DNA of 64,000 nt from contig RDEW01000026.1 in assembly GCA_011109175.1 (NCBI GenBank), positions 327,695-391,694 on the forward strand. The letters run 5' to 3'. Both the position numbers and the translations under genes were made by a program. Positions 55,351 through 64,000 of this stretch are shown here, one piece after another. The notes under the pieces were generated by a model that worked only from the letters and a program-made list of their open reading frames with translations, ran no database searches and was not told where the DNA came from. Every line of letters starts with the position of its first letter. Positions within the stretch are counted from its first letter, which is position 1. This DNA is from Dicyema japonicum. Lineage: Eukaryota; Dicyemida; Rhombozoa; Dicyemidae.

Positions 55351-55358
55351 GTCCCAAT

Positions 55359-55664
55359 TTAGGTTCCACGTGTCGTAACCACCAAAAACTTTAGGTTCAT
55401 AACTGTCTTCAGATTCACGTGTAATGTCAGCGGAATGTAGCCGATGTCAATATAAGAGCAATCAATGCGCATGTACATTCCATAATAGCATGGGAGATTT
55501 GGAAAGCCCGCAGCATCTATACCTGAAAAAAAAGAAATGTTTGTCTTCTTCAAATGGTGGAATCTCAAATCAAACATCTTCACAAAAGAACTCTGAAATC
55601 TCTTTTGTAAATTCTTCCCGAGATTTCGAATACAGACCGCCGATGGCCACCTAATTCCGGCCAT
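55359..55664 (-). other. Uncharacterised 101-codon open frame
   Basis: MAGIRWPSAVCIRNLGKNLQ to LKFLVVTTRGT. Opposite-strand frame 55424-55654 is also open (MSAECSRCQYKSNQCACTFH), so at most one is real. A minus-strand alternative past 55380 reads WNLNWDHCRIFIAKELVLGH. No family recognised. Confidence 0.2.
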
Positions 55665-55868
55665 AATTCACAAAAAAAACCGACGCATTGTCATCTTGCT
55701 TTTCTTTTGGTAATAAAATCCGTCAAACGAAAATCGTAGGTGAAATATAGGCCAATTGGTTGTTTCTTCGCTCTGGCAATACTCCATAGGTTCAATTCCA
55801 TTATTTAATCAAGTCTATTCCTTTCCTCCATATTCCTCTTCACTTGTTCAACTAGTGTCGTCATGTGA

Positions 55869-56261
55869 TTAACCTGACGAATGAAAGTGCTTTGAAAATA
55901 AAGAGATCAAGCAGATTATTTTCGGGTTTATGACGATGTGAAGGGCAGTGTTATTTAGAAGCAGATTTGGTTCTAGATTTTGGGAACAGTTACTCTGGGC
56001 AATCTCGTAGCTATTACAAGCAAATTTCAGAGGATTCGCTGAAGAGATCAAGCAGATTATTTTCGGGTTTATGACGATGTGAAGGGCAGTGTTATTTAGA
56101 AGCAGATTTGGTTCTAGATTTTGGGAACAGTTACTCTGGGCAATCTCGTAGCTATTACAAGCAAATTTCAGAGGATTCGCTGAAGAGGGGAAGTTTGGTT
56201 TATTGGCTACAATCGTAGAGAGTATTCTCCAAGAACATGTGATCTGCAATCTATAGATCAA
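55869..56261 (-). CDS. Small ORF with an exact in-frame 141-bp duplication, possibly ankyrin-like
   Basis: 130 codons from MIYRLQITCSWRILSTIVAN. The 47-residue unit SANPLKFACNSYEIAQSNCS to VINPKIICLI occurs twice in a row (DNA 55903-56043 and 56044-56184, identical as far as can be read). NTALHIVI at the unit end recalls the ankyrin-repeat TALH motif, preceded by an LKFAC helix, so a degenerate ankyrin protein is possible. No start context or further exons are established. Confidence 0.3.
   Translation of the reverse strand: MIYRLQITCSWRILSTIVANKPNFPSSANPLKFACNSYEIAQSNCSQNLEPNLLLNNTALHIVINPKIICLISSANPLKFACNSYEIAQSNCSQNLEPNLLLNNTALHIVINPKIICLISLFSKHFHSSG
55903..56184. repeat. Exact tandem duplication, 141-bp unit
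   Basis: gagatcaagcagattatttt starts at 55903 and again at 56044. The unit length is a multiple of three and keeps the frame open. Confidence 0.9.
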
Positions 56262-56269
56262 TAATCAGT

Positions 56270-56690
56270 GCGTTCTGACATAAATCTTTGTGCAACTTAA
56301 TATTAATAAAATAAAAATTAACATGAAATCCAGGATTTATTATTGAATTACCGAGAAATTATAATTATTGGTTAGTGTGGGGACCTAAATTAAATATTTT
56401 ATCAATTAAGTGAACTATCAATGACTGAACGCCGATAAGGGAGACAAAGATTCCAAAAAATATTCTGACTAACATCTTTTTTTTGAATTCAACGTTCTAA
56501 AATCAATCTTAAATTAACCTTTTTTGAACCTTCTTTATTTAAAGTTGTAGACTTTCTGGTGAACTTTGATTTGTCATACTTATAATGTGACGAAGCATGA
56601 AAAAAATAATTGCATTTCCATTAACAAATCCAGGTTATCTTTAATAATTGACAAAACAAAGCTAGACTCACATAATACGAATTGAAGTTC
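56270..56690. other. AT-rich region, no gene seen
   Basis: Could contain downstream exons of the secreted ORF below, but none is convincing. Confidence 0.3.
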
Positions 56691-56697
56691 ATTTCGA

Positions 56698-56892
56698 TTA
56701 GAAATAGCTCTCCACTAACCAGTACGTCTCCATGACTACTGCATTAGGATTATCAGAGTCTAGCACACTTTCTTTGGGTGATTCCCAATTTATATAATCC
56801 ATTCCGATGGGAGCATTAATAAATACGTTTTGGTGTATATGTGCTGAGATTATTTTTAATGATAAAACCAAGAATATCAGGCAAGCTATCAA
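56698..56892 (-). CDS. Possible first exon of a secreted or membrane protein
   Basis: The frame starts MIACLIFLVLSLKIISAHIH, a clear signal peptide (hydrophobic core, ISA-H cleavage), followed by an acidic stretch (DYINWESPKESVLDSDNPNA) and VVMETYW. A donor site GTTAGT at about 56720 could end the exon before the stop. Further exons were not identified. Unknown family. Confidence 0.35.
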   Translation of the reverse strand: MIACLIFLVLSLKIISAHIHQNVFINAPIGMDYINWESPKESVLDSDNPNAVVMETYWLVESYF

Positions 56893-56999
56893 TTAGCTTA
56901 ATTTGTTTTTTCGCGAAAGTGTTTGAACGTATGATTTTCAAAAGGCTATAAGAGAATGACTTTCTGAGTTCGGAGCAGTGTTTCGTCCTAGAAGAGGCT

Positions 57000-57640
57000 G
57001 TGCAGAGTGCTTCTTTCTACTGAATTCTGAAATCACGAAAGCAAGGGGGTTCCAAGAAGCAAATAAACTGATTATGTCTTGATATTTTGAAAGCATTCGA
57101 CAGTGTATGAAGCGTTGTTAAAGCATCTTGTATCAGCATGTGTTCAAAGATACCTATTTGTTTGGCTAAGAAGTTATCTTCAGGAAAAACAATCTTCAGG
57201 AAGACAATCAAGTGAATATACCTGTTCTGCCTGGAGATTCGTCATTCCTTCTACGAGGGTGGAGCGGTGAATTCTCTCAGACGGAAGATCATGAGGCACA
57301 TACAATCAGACTCCACATCCGTCCCCAATCTGATTTCAGAGGAGGCAACGGTGAGAAATGGCCTGGGCTTCCTACGTATGTGTAATGAGCTAGGAAACCC
57401 ATTCAGAGAGAGTTCATGCGGAGGAATTCAGATCGGCATTAAAAAAAAGTGCACTCCGATAGAATTCTTCTGCAGAAATGACAGAAGACACTTCAGAAAC
57501 GCTGTTGGTTCACTGGCGGAGCATTCGAAGAGAATTCGAGAGATGTTGAAGGCTGGGATCACTTAATTTATCAAGTTAATTTTTTCTTTCTTGGTGGTCT
57601 CGGAGTTTGTTGCCCTAGTTATCATAATGTAATCTTCACC
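57000..57640 (+). pseudogene. LINE, RT box A joined to the C-terminus, plus strand
   Basis: Forward frames: CLDILKAFDSV, SVVKHLVSACVQRYLFVWLR with SYLQEKQ (RT boxes), then CSAWRFVIPSTRVER and an open 99-codon frame MNSLRRKIMRHIQSDSTSVP, EEATVRNGLGFLRMCNELGN, IEFFCRNDRRHFRNAVGSLA, ending RIREMLKAGIT and stop at 57564-57566. Same family and nearly the same internal deletion as 29385-31573 (which joins DIQKAFDSV to the C-terminus), but in the opposite orientation. The tail has ttcttggtggtctcggagtt. Confidence 0.7.
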
Positions 57641-57644
57641 AAAG

Positions 57645-57920
57645 GATTTGGTCAGGGGTGGATAGGAAGATGCCTTTCAAAAATTGTGTCGTGCCAGAAG
57701 GACTCGTCGCCTCACGGATGGGATCTGTTTGACAAGAATTGACCTTCGCTGAAAACTCCATCTTTCGGATTCACGACCTTCAGATCGATTAGTTTACTCA
57801 GAAGGCCATACCTCAAGAAGTCCAGTAGATATTTAATTTTAAGTCCAGTAGTCCAGTAGAACAGAGTGCAACATTTTTTTAATTTTTATTAAATAATACA
57901 GAAATCAATCAAAAAAAACC
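57645..57920. other. No gene seen
   Basis: Decayed spacer. The short direct repeat agtccagtagatatttaatt/agtccagtagtccagtag at 57820-57855 is the only structure noted. Confidence 0.3.
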
Positions 57921-57925
57921 ACTCC

Positions 57926-58082
57926 AACATAATCGAGGTTGCATTGTCTCTCACGATTACAACAGAGATCAAATAGAGGAGCCACCGACTTTAGTGTAGC
58001 CAGGCGCAGATTCTTAGGAAACGAAGCGTTTTCCCGCTTATTCATCTGGTTGTCTCAACGACTATAGGGCGAAACGTGAACC
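57926..58082 (-). pseudogene. LINE 3' coding fragment (PIVVETT block), minus strand
   Basis: Minus strand reads FTFRPIVVETTR, stop, ISGKTLRFLRICAWLH, equivalent to 1258-1480 and 44165-44400. Confidence 0.55.
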
Positions 58083-58089
58083 TTTCATG

Positions 58090-58555
58090 CATCACTTGAT
58101 TAATTTTTAAATGGAGACGTTATTGCCATCAAATTCCTGCTGTTCCAGTCTCTTTGGACTAATTTGATCAACTTATACATTTCATCGAAAGGATCCTGCC
58201 CAAAATCCTACACCCAATCTCACTCGCCTCTCAACACTAAAGAACGTTCGGCGACATAGATGCCAGGCACCCCGTTTGGCTTGCTTCACATTCCTCTGAC
58301 AGTAGAAGCGAGTTCATCTAAAATAGTCTTATTATATGATTATTCTGAATGACCCTTTATCACTCACAAGAACCCCATCAAGGAGCACTGATACCTGTAC
58401 TCCTCCCAATTAACCTTATGTTTCCCCTTTTTATCAGGAATTGCTATAAATTATGGTTTTTCCAGCGACCACAACCCCATCCTTCTTATGTTAAGAGGAT
58501 TTTGAAGATGCCGGATATTGCAGACTGAAGTGAAAAGATTCGAGAACTATAGGAA
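58090..58555. other. No gene seen
   Basis: Decayed sequence, probably part of the LINE whose tail follows. Confidence 0.3.
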
Positions 58556-58559
58556 GGTT

Positions 58560-58910
58560 GATTGGTCTGGTCGGTGGACTCAGAAAATCATCAGAGAACT
58601 AAGTAAAAGCATCAAACCCACTTGGCCTGTCCATTTCCAAAGCAAAATAAAGTTGATTGGCTAAGAAGTTCTCTTCCCTAATCGGATTCCTCTGCAGGGA
58701 TGAAAGAAGTCTCTTTCACGCGGTAGTGGGAACAATGGGAGACCACAGACGTTAGATGGCTAGAGTGATCGCGAGTACTGGAATTATCTAACTGTCTGAC
58801 GTTTTTCTGTCTTTCTTTCTCGGTGACCCGGGGGTTCAAAATAAATTTGTGAGAATCCAATCCCTGTTAAAAAGTACAACCCCCACTCTTCGCATAGTCT
58901 TTTCTTAATC
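58560..58910 (+). pseudogene. LINE C-terminal end and 3' tail, copy 1
   Basis: Plus-strand frames give IPLQG...KKSLSRGSGNN-type and MARVIASTGII sequences, equivalent to NRIPLQDREKALPESSGDDG and MAQVIARTGIT at 37777-37900 (minus). The 3' tail gtttttctgtctttctttct cggtgaccc matches the other tails. Ends at the single N at 58911. Confidence 0.55.
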
Positions 58911-59195
58911 NAGCAAAATAAAGTTGATTGGTTAAGAAGTTCTCCTCCCCAATCGGATTCCTCTGCAGGGATGAAAGAAGTCTCTTTCACGCGGTAGTGG
59001 GAACAATGGGAGACCACAGACGTTGGATGGCTAGAGTGATCGCGAGTACTGGAATTATCTAACTGTCTGACGTTTTTCTGTCTTTCTTTCTCGGTGACCC
59101 CGGGGTTCAAAATAAATTTGTGAGAATCCAATCCCTGTTAAAAAGTACAACCCCCACTCTTCGCATAGTCTTTTCTTAATCGAATTTGCTAAGCG
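58911..59195 (+). repeat. Direct repeat of the LINE end across a single-N join
   Basis: The bases after the N (agcaaaataaagttgattgg) repeat 58640-58910 almost exactly for about 270 bp. Such a repeat with an N at the joint is more likely a contig overlap than a true tandem copy. Confidence 0.7.
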
Positions 59196-59271
59196 TTTTG
59201 TCAAAACATCACGACACTTTCTGTAAAAAAGATCCCCTCTTCTACTATCTCCACTATCTTTCAAAGATGGC

Positions 59272-59511
59272 TTACTCGGTTCCTCTCTGAGGAATCAGCC
59301 GAACTATCTTATCTTCATCTTCCAAATAAAGTGTTTCGATCTTAGATACTCTCTCCCACTTTTTAATCAATACCTTATCGATCTCAACTACTCCGAAGGT
59401 TAGGTGACAACGTGGTAGTTGCTTCATGGCATAAACTTGTTTCCATAGTGCTCGGATTCCTTTGTCATATTCTGTTTCAGGCATAAGGGATTTAACGTCC
59501 TCCACGATCAC
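59272..59511 (-). other. Uncharacterised 79-codon open frame
   Basis: MIVEDVKSLMPETEYDKGIR, then VYAMKQLPRCHLTFGVVEID and KVLIKKWERVSKIETLYLED ending RLIPQRGTE. Balanced, protein-like composition, possibly one exon or a transposon N-terminal piece. No family recognised. It lies right behind the duplicated LINE end. Confidence 0.25.
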
Positions 59512-59519
59512 GTCATCAC

Positions 59520-60325
59520 TCGTGCGATTCGTTCACCAAATCAATTCATTCACTGATTCCTGGTGATTATTTTATTCACTTGATTTCCTCAGATCTTAAG
59601 AACGTAATAGTCGTGATTTACTGTCCTTTCCGTGATTTCTGACTGAGAGTATTCTTGATAGCTGCCTCTGAGCAAAGCGGATTACATTGCTAGGTTGTCC
59701 AAAACATTAGGAAACCACCTCGGTTCATTGAAGCAAGTGACTTCTTGAGGGGTAAACAATATAGCGTCTGGTGAACACGTATGGATCGTTCAAAATAATA
59801 GGGGACGAATAATTTACGTTTTGCATGAATGTGTAAGTCCTTTAACAGTATTTTTATGAGAGCCATAATATTTATAGTTCTTGATAGGCAAGACACACCT
59901 TTTTCTCACATTATCAAAAATAAGCACCAGACTCGGATGTTTCTCACTAAGGTGGATCTGATGACGCCAATAAAAAAAAGAAAGAGATATTTAATTGAAT
60001 AGCCATGTGGCACCACATTGCGCCATATGGGGCGTCCGAATTCTTTGTCCAGAATTCAGCATGGAAATTGATTCAGAAATAAGAACACAAATTAACATCT
60101 CTATGAAACTCATAATTTATTAAAAATAACAGCAAAAAATAAATCTTAACCTGACTTTTATTGAATCATCTGAGCAAGACCTCGAATAGCTCATTAAATC
60201 GACTAAACTTGCTTGATAGTGTCAAACGACATTATAAGTCAAGTCAATGTGAGTTCCACTCATAGTTAGTGGTAGTCCTCAATACCCACCATCAATTTAG
60301 TTGAAATTATAAAAAAATAGAATTT
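59520..60325. other. No gene; SINE fragment at about 59838-59905
   Basis: The segment with gagagccataatatttatag and ggcaagacacacc matches the 3' body of the SINE at 52816-53130. The rest has no readable gene and includes AT-rich sequence upstream of the receptor gene. Confidence 0.4.
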
Positions 60326-60329
60326 ATGT

Positions 60330-61850
60330 CAATTTTATGTATTTATGGAATTCCATCAAATCCTATTTATTGTCCGAATAAGCTTGATTCAATCAAATCA
60401 GATGCTACATCTATATTTGTTCGTTTGGGATTCCTTAACGTCCAGAATAAGTAATCGTATATCCAATTTTATAGACTATCTGGAAATGGTTGGGAACTAT
60501 AACAACCACGGGTACAGATTTCTTGCTGGAAAAGTAACTCCAGACAAATAAAGTTTTTATGCACTGAGCCCTATTACGTGGTTATTATCGACGATAAGAA
60601 GGAAATTGAGGTTCTATCAGGTAATGTGTCTNGTATTTATGGAATTCCATCAAATCCTATTTATTGTCCGAATAAGCTTGATTCAATCAAATCAGATGCT
60701 ACATCTATATTTGTTCGTTTGGGATGCCTTAACGTCCAGAAATAGTAATCGTTTATCCAATCTTATAGACTATCTGGAAATGGTTGGGAACTATAACAAC
60801 CACGGGTACCAATTTCTTGCTGGAAAAGCAACTCCAGACGAATAAAGTTTTTATGCACTGAGCCCTATTACGTGGTTATTATCGACGATAAGGCGGAAAT
60901 TGAGGTTCTATCAGGTAATGTGTCTACCACCAAAATAGATATGTTAAAGGAAGACTATTGATAAACGGGAATATTCAATGGTCTCAAAATAGAACGAAAT
61001 TTACGTTGCTTAATGGAAGTGCCATGGTTAAAATTTTGTTATTGAACAGCCTTATTCTGATTTATCGACCACCAAGACAAGATTTATGAAATACATAAGT
61101 ATAGAGCACTGCTCTTCAAAAATGATAGCTCAGAGATTCTCCATGAAATTCAAAGTAATTTGCGAAAAAGGTTTGAAATTTGATTATTTTAAAATCAACC
61201 TATCTACGGAGCTAAAATAATGACTTCCATTCACCATGGAGACGTAAAACCCAGGAAAAATATTTCCCCAATGGGTGTTTTGAACAACCTCACATACTAT
61301 GCCAATGGTGGACATGGATATATATATCACTCGAATTACAATGAAAGGGAAGATATCAGTTCACTGTGCGATCAACACAATTCATATCTCGCTAAGATTG
61401 AAAGTCAATCAGAAAATGACTTTATATTCAGTATTTCGTTATGTTTTAGTTGTAAGGTATTGTCACAGAAAATACATTCATTGATACGACTTTTGATCAA
61501 AATTCCGTATCTCCCTAATATTTTATTAAAGGCTTACAGAAACTGGGAAGTTGAGTCAGTCATCGATCAAACTTCTAATTATGGAATTATACGATATTGT
61601 GACGGAAAGTGGATTGAATCTAGTTACTTGTATGAAGAACATGTATTATGTGAGATGGGTACCCTAAGACTATATAATTGTAGACAATCTCTTAGAATTG
61701 TCTAAAATATTTCCAAATTATGATTTTTCGAGAATTTATATTTAGACCAACAAAGTATAGTTACCACCAATAAACCGGCAAATCCAAATATCCATAGTGG
61801 GATCACTTCCATTATAAGCTCACCAGCCACCAAAGCGGAACAAAATGATT
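60330..61850 (+). CDS. C-type-lectin-like modular surface protein, multi-exon, boundaries uncertain
   Basis: Probable extracellular protein. Readable pieces after removing tiny introns (60534-60553, 61027-61049, 61431-61456, 61507-61531; 20, 23, 26 and 25 nt): VYGIPSNPIYCPNKLDSIKS and ATSIFVRLGF; GNYNNHGYRFLAGK joined to FLCTEPYYVVIIDDKKEIEV; NGNIQWSQNRTKFTLLNGSA joined to YSDLSTTKTRFMKYISIEHC and MKFKVICEK; then a C-type-lectin-like domain with HGYIYHSNYNEREDISSLCD, QHNSYLAKIESQSENDFIFS, IVTENTFIDTTFDQNS, YRNWEVESVID, CDGKWIES and VLCE. The order C..H...L..I.S..EN.F...NW...DG.W......VLCE is the CTLD pattern. The canonical sugar-binding WND is changed (KWIE). A Ser/Thr-rich stretch follows (VTTNKPANPNIHSGITSIIS). 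Start codon, first exons and a membrane anchor are not resolved, and the 60330-60632 region is duplicated across an N. Confidence 0.65.
60633..60930 (+). repeat. Direct repeat of receptor exons across a single-N join
   Basis: After the N at 60633 the sequence gtatttatggaattccatca repeats 60338 onward for about 300 bp with a few substitutions. Either a real exon duplication or two allelic contigs joined end to end. Confidence 0.7.
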
Positions 61851-61854
61851 CCAC

Positions 61855-62460
61855 CAAAAAACTTCAACATTCAACAATTGAAGGTAAAGGAATTTCGAAT
61901 ACCCAATTCACTTTCATCCACAATTCACAAAAAACCAAAAAGTATGTTTCATGTTCATTTAGCACAGGAGGATGCTATTAGTCAAACTATTTTTTGGAAT
62001 CATTTTTACCAGTTTTATCTTCCAGACCTTCATGATTTACTTGCTATATCTGTACTCGAACAAATGTTTACCTCCTCAGGATTAACTTGTCACCTCTCGG
62101 ATAACTCATTCGATATTCTTTGCTGATTTCCTTTGTTTAAATTATCATGTAAACTGCGGTGGTGGAAAACTGATCTAAGGTTATTACGTGGAATAAGGGC
62201 ACTCAAATGTACTTAGAATTAATCCTTCAATATTGTGAGACATTATTTTTATATAACCTCTCAAATTAAGACATTGAATTATAAAATGACAATCAAGCAA
62301 TGTGCGTTGCTATTGTCTTCAAAAACGAAAAATTTTTCCTCCCATTCGCGGTTAAATGCACGATTTTCTTGAATAATCTTTCCAATTCTTTTAACACGTT
62401 TTTTAAAGTGGATTGATTCAGGTTACTCTTATTTATAAAAAAACGACACTTTATTTTTAT
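61855..62460. other. No clear gene; possible last exons of the receptor
   Basis: A donor-like site at 61883 and frames such as FHVHLAQEDAISQTIFWNHF are visible but no domain or membrane anchor is convincing. Confidence 0.3.
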
Positions 62461-62464
62461 AAGG

Positions 62465-62690
62465 TCCGGTCCACCAATTCAAAAGGATTTGGAAACGCCC
62501 AGGAGCACCTAGTGCCCGCCTAAAAAGGACCGATAGACCCCATCCTCCTGGGGTCATTTTCGTCCCCGGGCACGAAGGAAGAACACCGGGAAAAGATGAG
62601 GTCTCTGTTAGAATACATCGGAATCACGTGATAATTAGTTTGGTTTTACCGTGGTCTTGGGTTAAATAAATAAAAAAAGCACGTTTTTCA
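62465..62690 (+). pseudogene. LINE C-terminal tail (AGIT family)
   Basis: The frame at 62580 reads EEHREKMRSLLEYIGIT with stop at about 62630, then the tail with ttaccgtggtcttgggttaa and an A-rich end. Upstream 62465-62580 is GC-rich decayed coding sequence. Confidence 0.55.
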
Positions 62691-62703
62691 GACATGTTAG
62701 TAA

Positions 62704-63994
62704 TTAGTTTGTTAATAGCACCTCCGCGTTGCCATAAGCACGTAAAATGCCTAGGGGTTTCGCTCGTACCGTACACTCGACTATCCTCCCAATCAGCCCT
62801 CTCCATTTAGCTCTGTTTCTCGCGCGTTTACGAATATCCTCAAGATCGTGACCCCGAAATCCAATTCCGTGACTTGAATAGTAATCTTCCATGATTTGAT
62901 TGCAAGGAATCACTTCGTCCATTCTCACATGTCCGAAGAGTCGCCAGTGTGAGGTAATTACTTGTCTGCTTATCGGTTTGCATTTACATAATTTGTAGAA
63001 AGTGTCGTTTCTGATAATCTGTGGCCATTTGATTCCCGCTATTTTTCTCAATTGATTTCTATGAAATGTGTCTAGTCTGTCAAGGTCAGTTTTTGAAGTT
63101 CCTCATGTTCCCGAGTTATTTAATAGGACTGGTTGTATGAACGCGTTATATAATCGCATCAGAAGATTTAAGGAGATAAGTTTTCTGAGAGTCCAAATAC
63201 TCCACATCTTTTTCAATGCACACGATGCCAACATCTTTCTACGAGCAATGTCCTCAGCATCACCCAAAAACGAGCCGAGCCTCTTAGTAAACCTCCATTT
63301 CTCATCAATCCATGTCGATAACCGCTGAATCGAAGTTAACTCTGTTTTTTCTGAATTGATCTTCAAAGACCACCTCTCCAGAACAGTTGTGGCTTTATCT
63401 ACTGCAGTTCTAGTACCTCCACATCCTCAGACACAAAATCGATGTCATCAGCATATATCAATTCCACAAAATGATTATTTAAGTGACCCAATTCTTTTCT
63501 AACGTCCCTCAACGCAACTTCCAAATAGATTGCAAAGAGAACTGGCAAAAGCGAGTCCCCTTGAGGAGTACCAATCCCGGTCGTGAATTTTTCCGAATAG
63601 CCCTTCCCCACTTTTACTATGAGGCTCGTGTCAGCCAGCAAAAAACGCACAATCCTCAAACAGTCCTCATCAATTATGTCTTTGAGAACTTGCAGTAGTT
63701 TATCTCGGCAGACACATTCGAATGCTTTCGATAAGTCGACTCCCAGAATATACATTGTTTTTCTGTACTTCTGACATATTGCCGTAAGCCACCGATGACT
63801 CCATACTATATCAGCGGTCGATCTTCCTGGTCTGAATCCGCTTTGACTTGGTGACAAGTATTGGTCAACTGAATTTGACATTCAATGTTGTAATCGACAA
63901 TGTTTTTCGCAAAGTGGTCACCCACAATCGGCCTAAGATTTTCAATTGGACCTGCAGTTTTGCCATGTTTTTGTAAAAGAAGTAGAACTCCCAT
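62704..63994 (-). pseudogene. LINE reverse transcriptase and C-terminus, minus strand, cut by the window end
   Basis: From 63994: LLLLQKHGKTAGPIENLRPI (RT start), LSPSQSGFRPGRSTADIVWS, YILGVDLSKAFECVCRDKLL (box A), IGTPQGDSLLPVLFAIYLEV (box B), ELIYADDIDFVSED (YADD intact), all four of the latter in one 160-codon open frame. Then MKINSEKTELTSIQRLSTWI, RLGSFLGDAEDIARRKMLAS and RLYNAFIQPVLLNN, and finally MRKIAGIKWPQIIRNDTFYK, WRLFGHVRMDE and RGLIGRIVECT (the RR..GH..R region and the W..L...R..WR end). At least three frameshifts. It is the best-preserved RT core in the window and belongs to the same family as 50690-52775. Confidence 0.8.
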
Positions 63995-64000
63995 CGCGAT

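Overview
The window is eukaryotic, AT-rich and metazoan, and it looks like the genome of a dicyemid mesozoan (Dicyema or a relative). Two things point there. First, every host gene that can be read through is cut by spliceosomal introns of only 20-26 nt (GT...AG; one of 49 nt), the intron size reported for dicyemids. Removing these introns restores long conserved proteins with no further edits (GOT1, SEC20, a coiled-coil protein). Second, the gene content is animal: an adhesion GPCR with GPS and 7TM, a C-type-lectin-like receptor, MMACHC and SEC20/BNIP1. The genetic code is standard. The species is inferred, not proven. Other lineages with tiny introns (ciliates, nucleomorphs) fit the gene content poorly.

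Layout. 1-3300: tandem duplications, a possible first exon of an RNA polymerase III subunit, and LINE fragments. 3351-4717: an intact nine-exon coiled-coil gene. 4750-5976: LINE debris. 5978-31573: a large nested segmental duplication. Block X (5978-13356) recurs as X' (about 24596-31200). Block Y (13357-17219, MMACHC + LINE + start of the GPCR) recurs as Y' (19521-23370), and a third partial copy of the Y flank (23900-24600) leads into X'. One full adhesion GPCR (16389-18502) lies between Y and Y'. 31573-40900: dead non-LTR retrotransposons of several families, an R2-like reverse transcriptase and a hAT transposase. 40992-42332: an intact aspartate aminotransferase gene. 42379-44057: a composite insertion bounded by 44-bp inverted repeats that holds a gypsy/Ginger-type integrase. 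44087-52815: Tc1 transposase, an assembly gap of 490 N, a second integrase, and a nearly complete LINE. 52776-53916: a second copy of the aminotransferase/SEC20 junction, here with SEC20 intact and the aminotransferase reduced to its last codons. 54000-60300: LINE tails, tandem duplications and a few short ORFs. 60330-61850: a modular C-type-lectin-like receptor gene. 62500-64000: another LINE.

Two gene pairs show the same pattern of duplication followed by complementary damage: GOT1-SEC20 (each copy keeps a different gene) and MMACHC (one copy lost its first exon, the other has two frameshifts). Roughly three quarters of the window is decayed transposon sequence. Single N characters at 5977, 11326, 58911 and 60633 lie at or near edges of duplicated blocks, so some duplications may be assembly joins. 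Many copy-to-copy differences are one-base changes in homopolymer runs, which could be decay or sequencing error.
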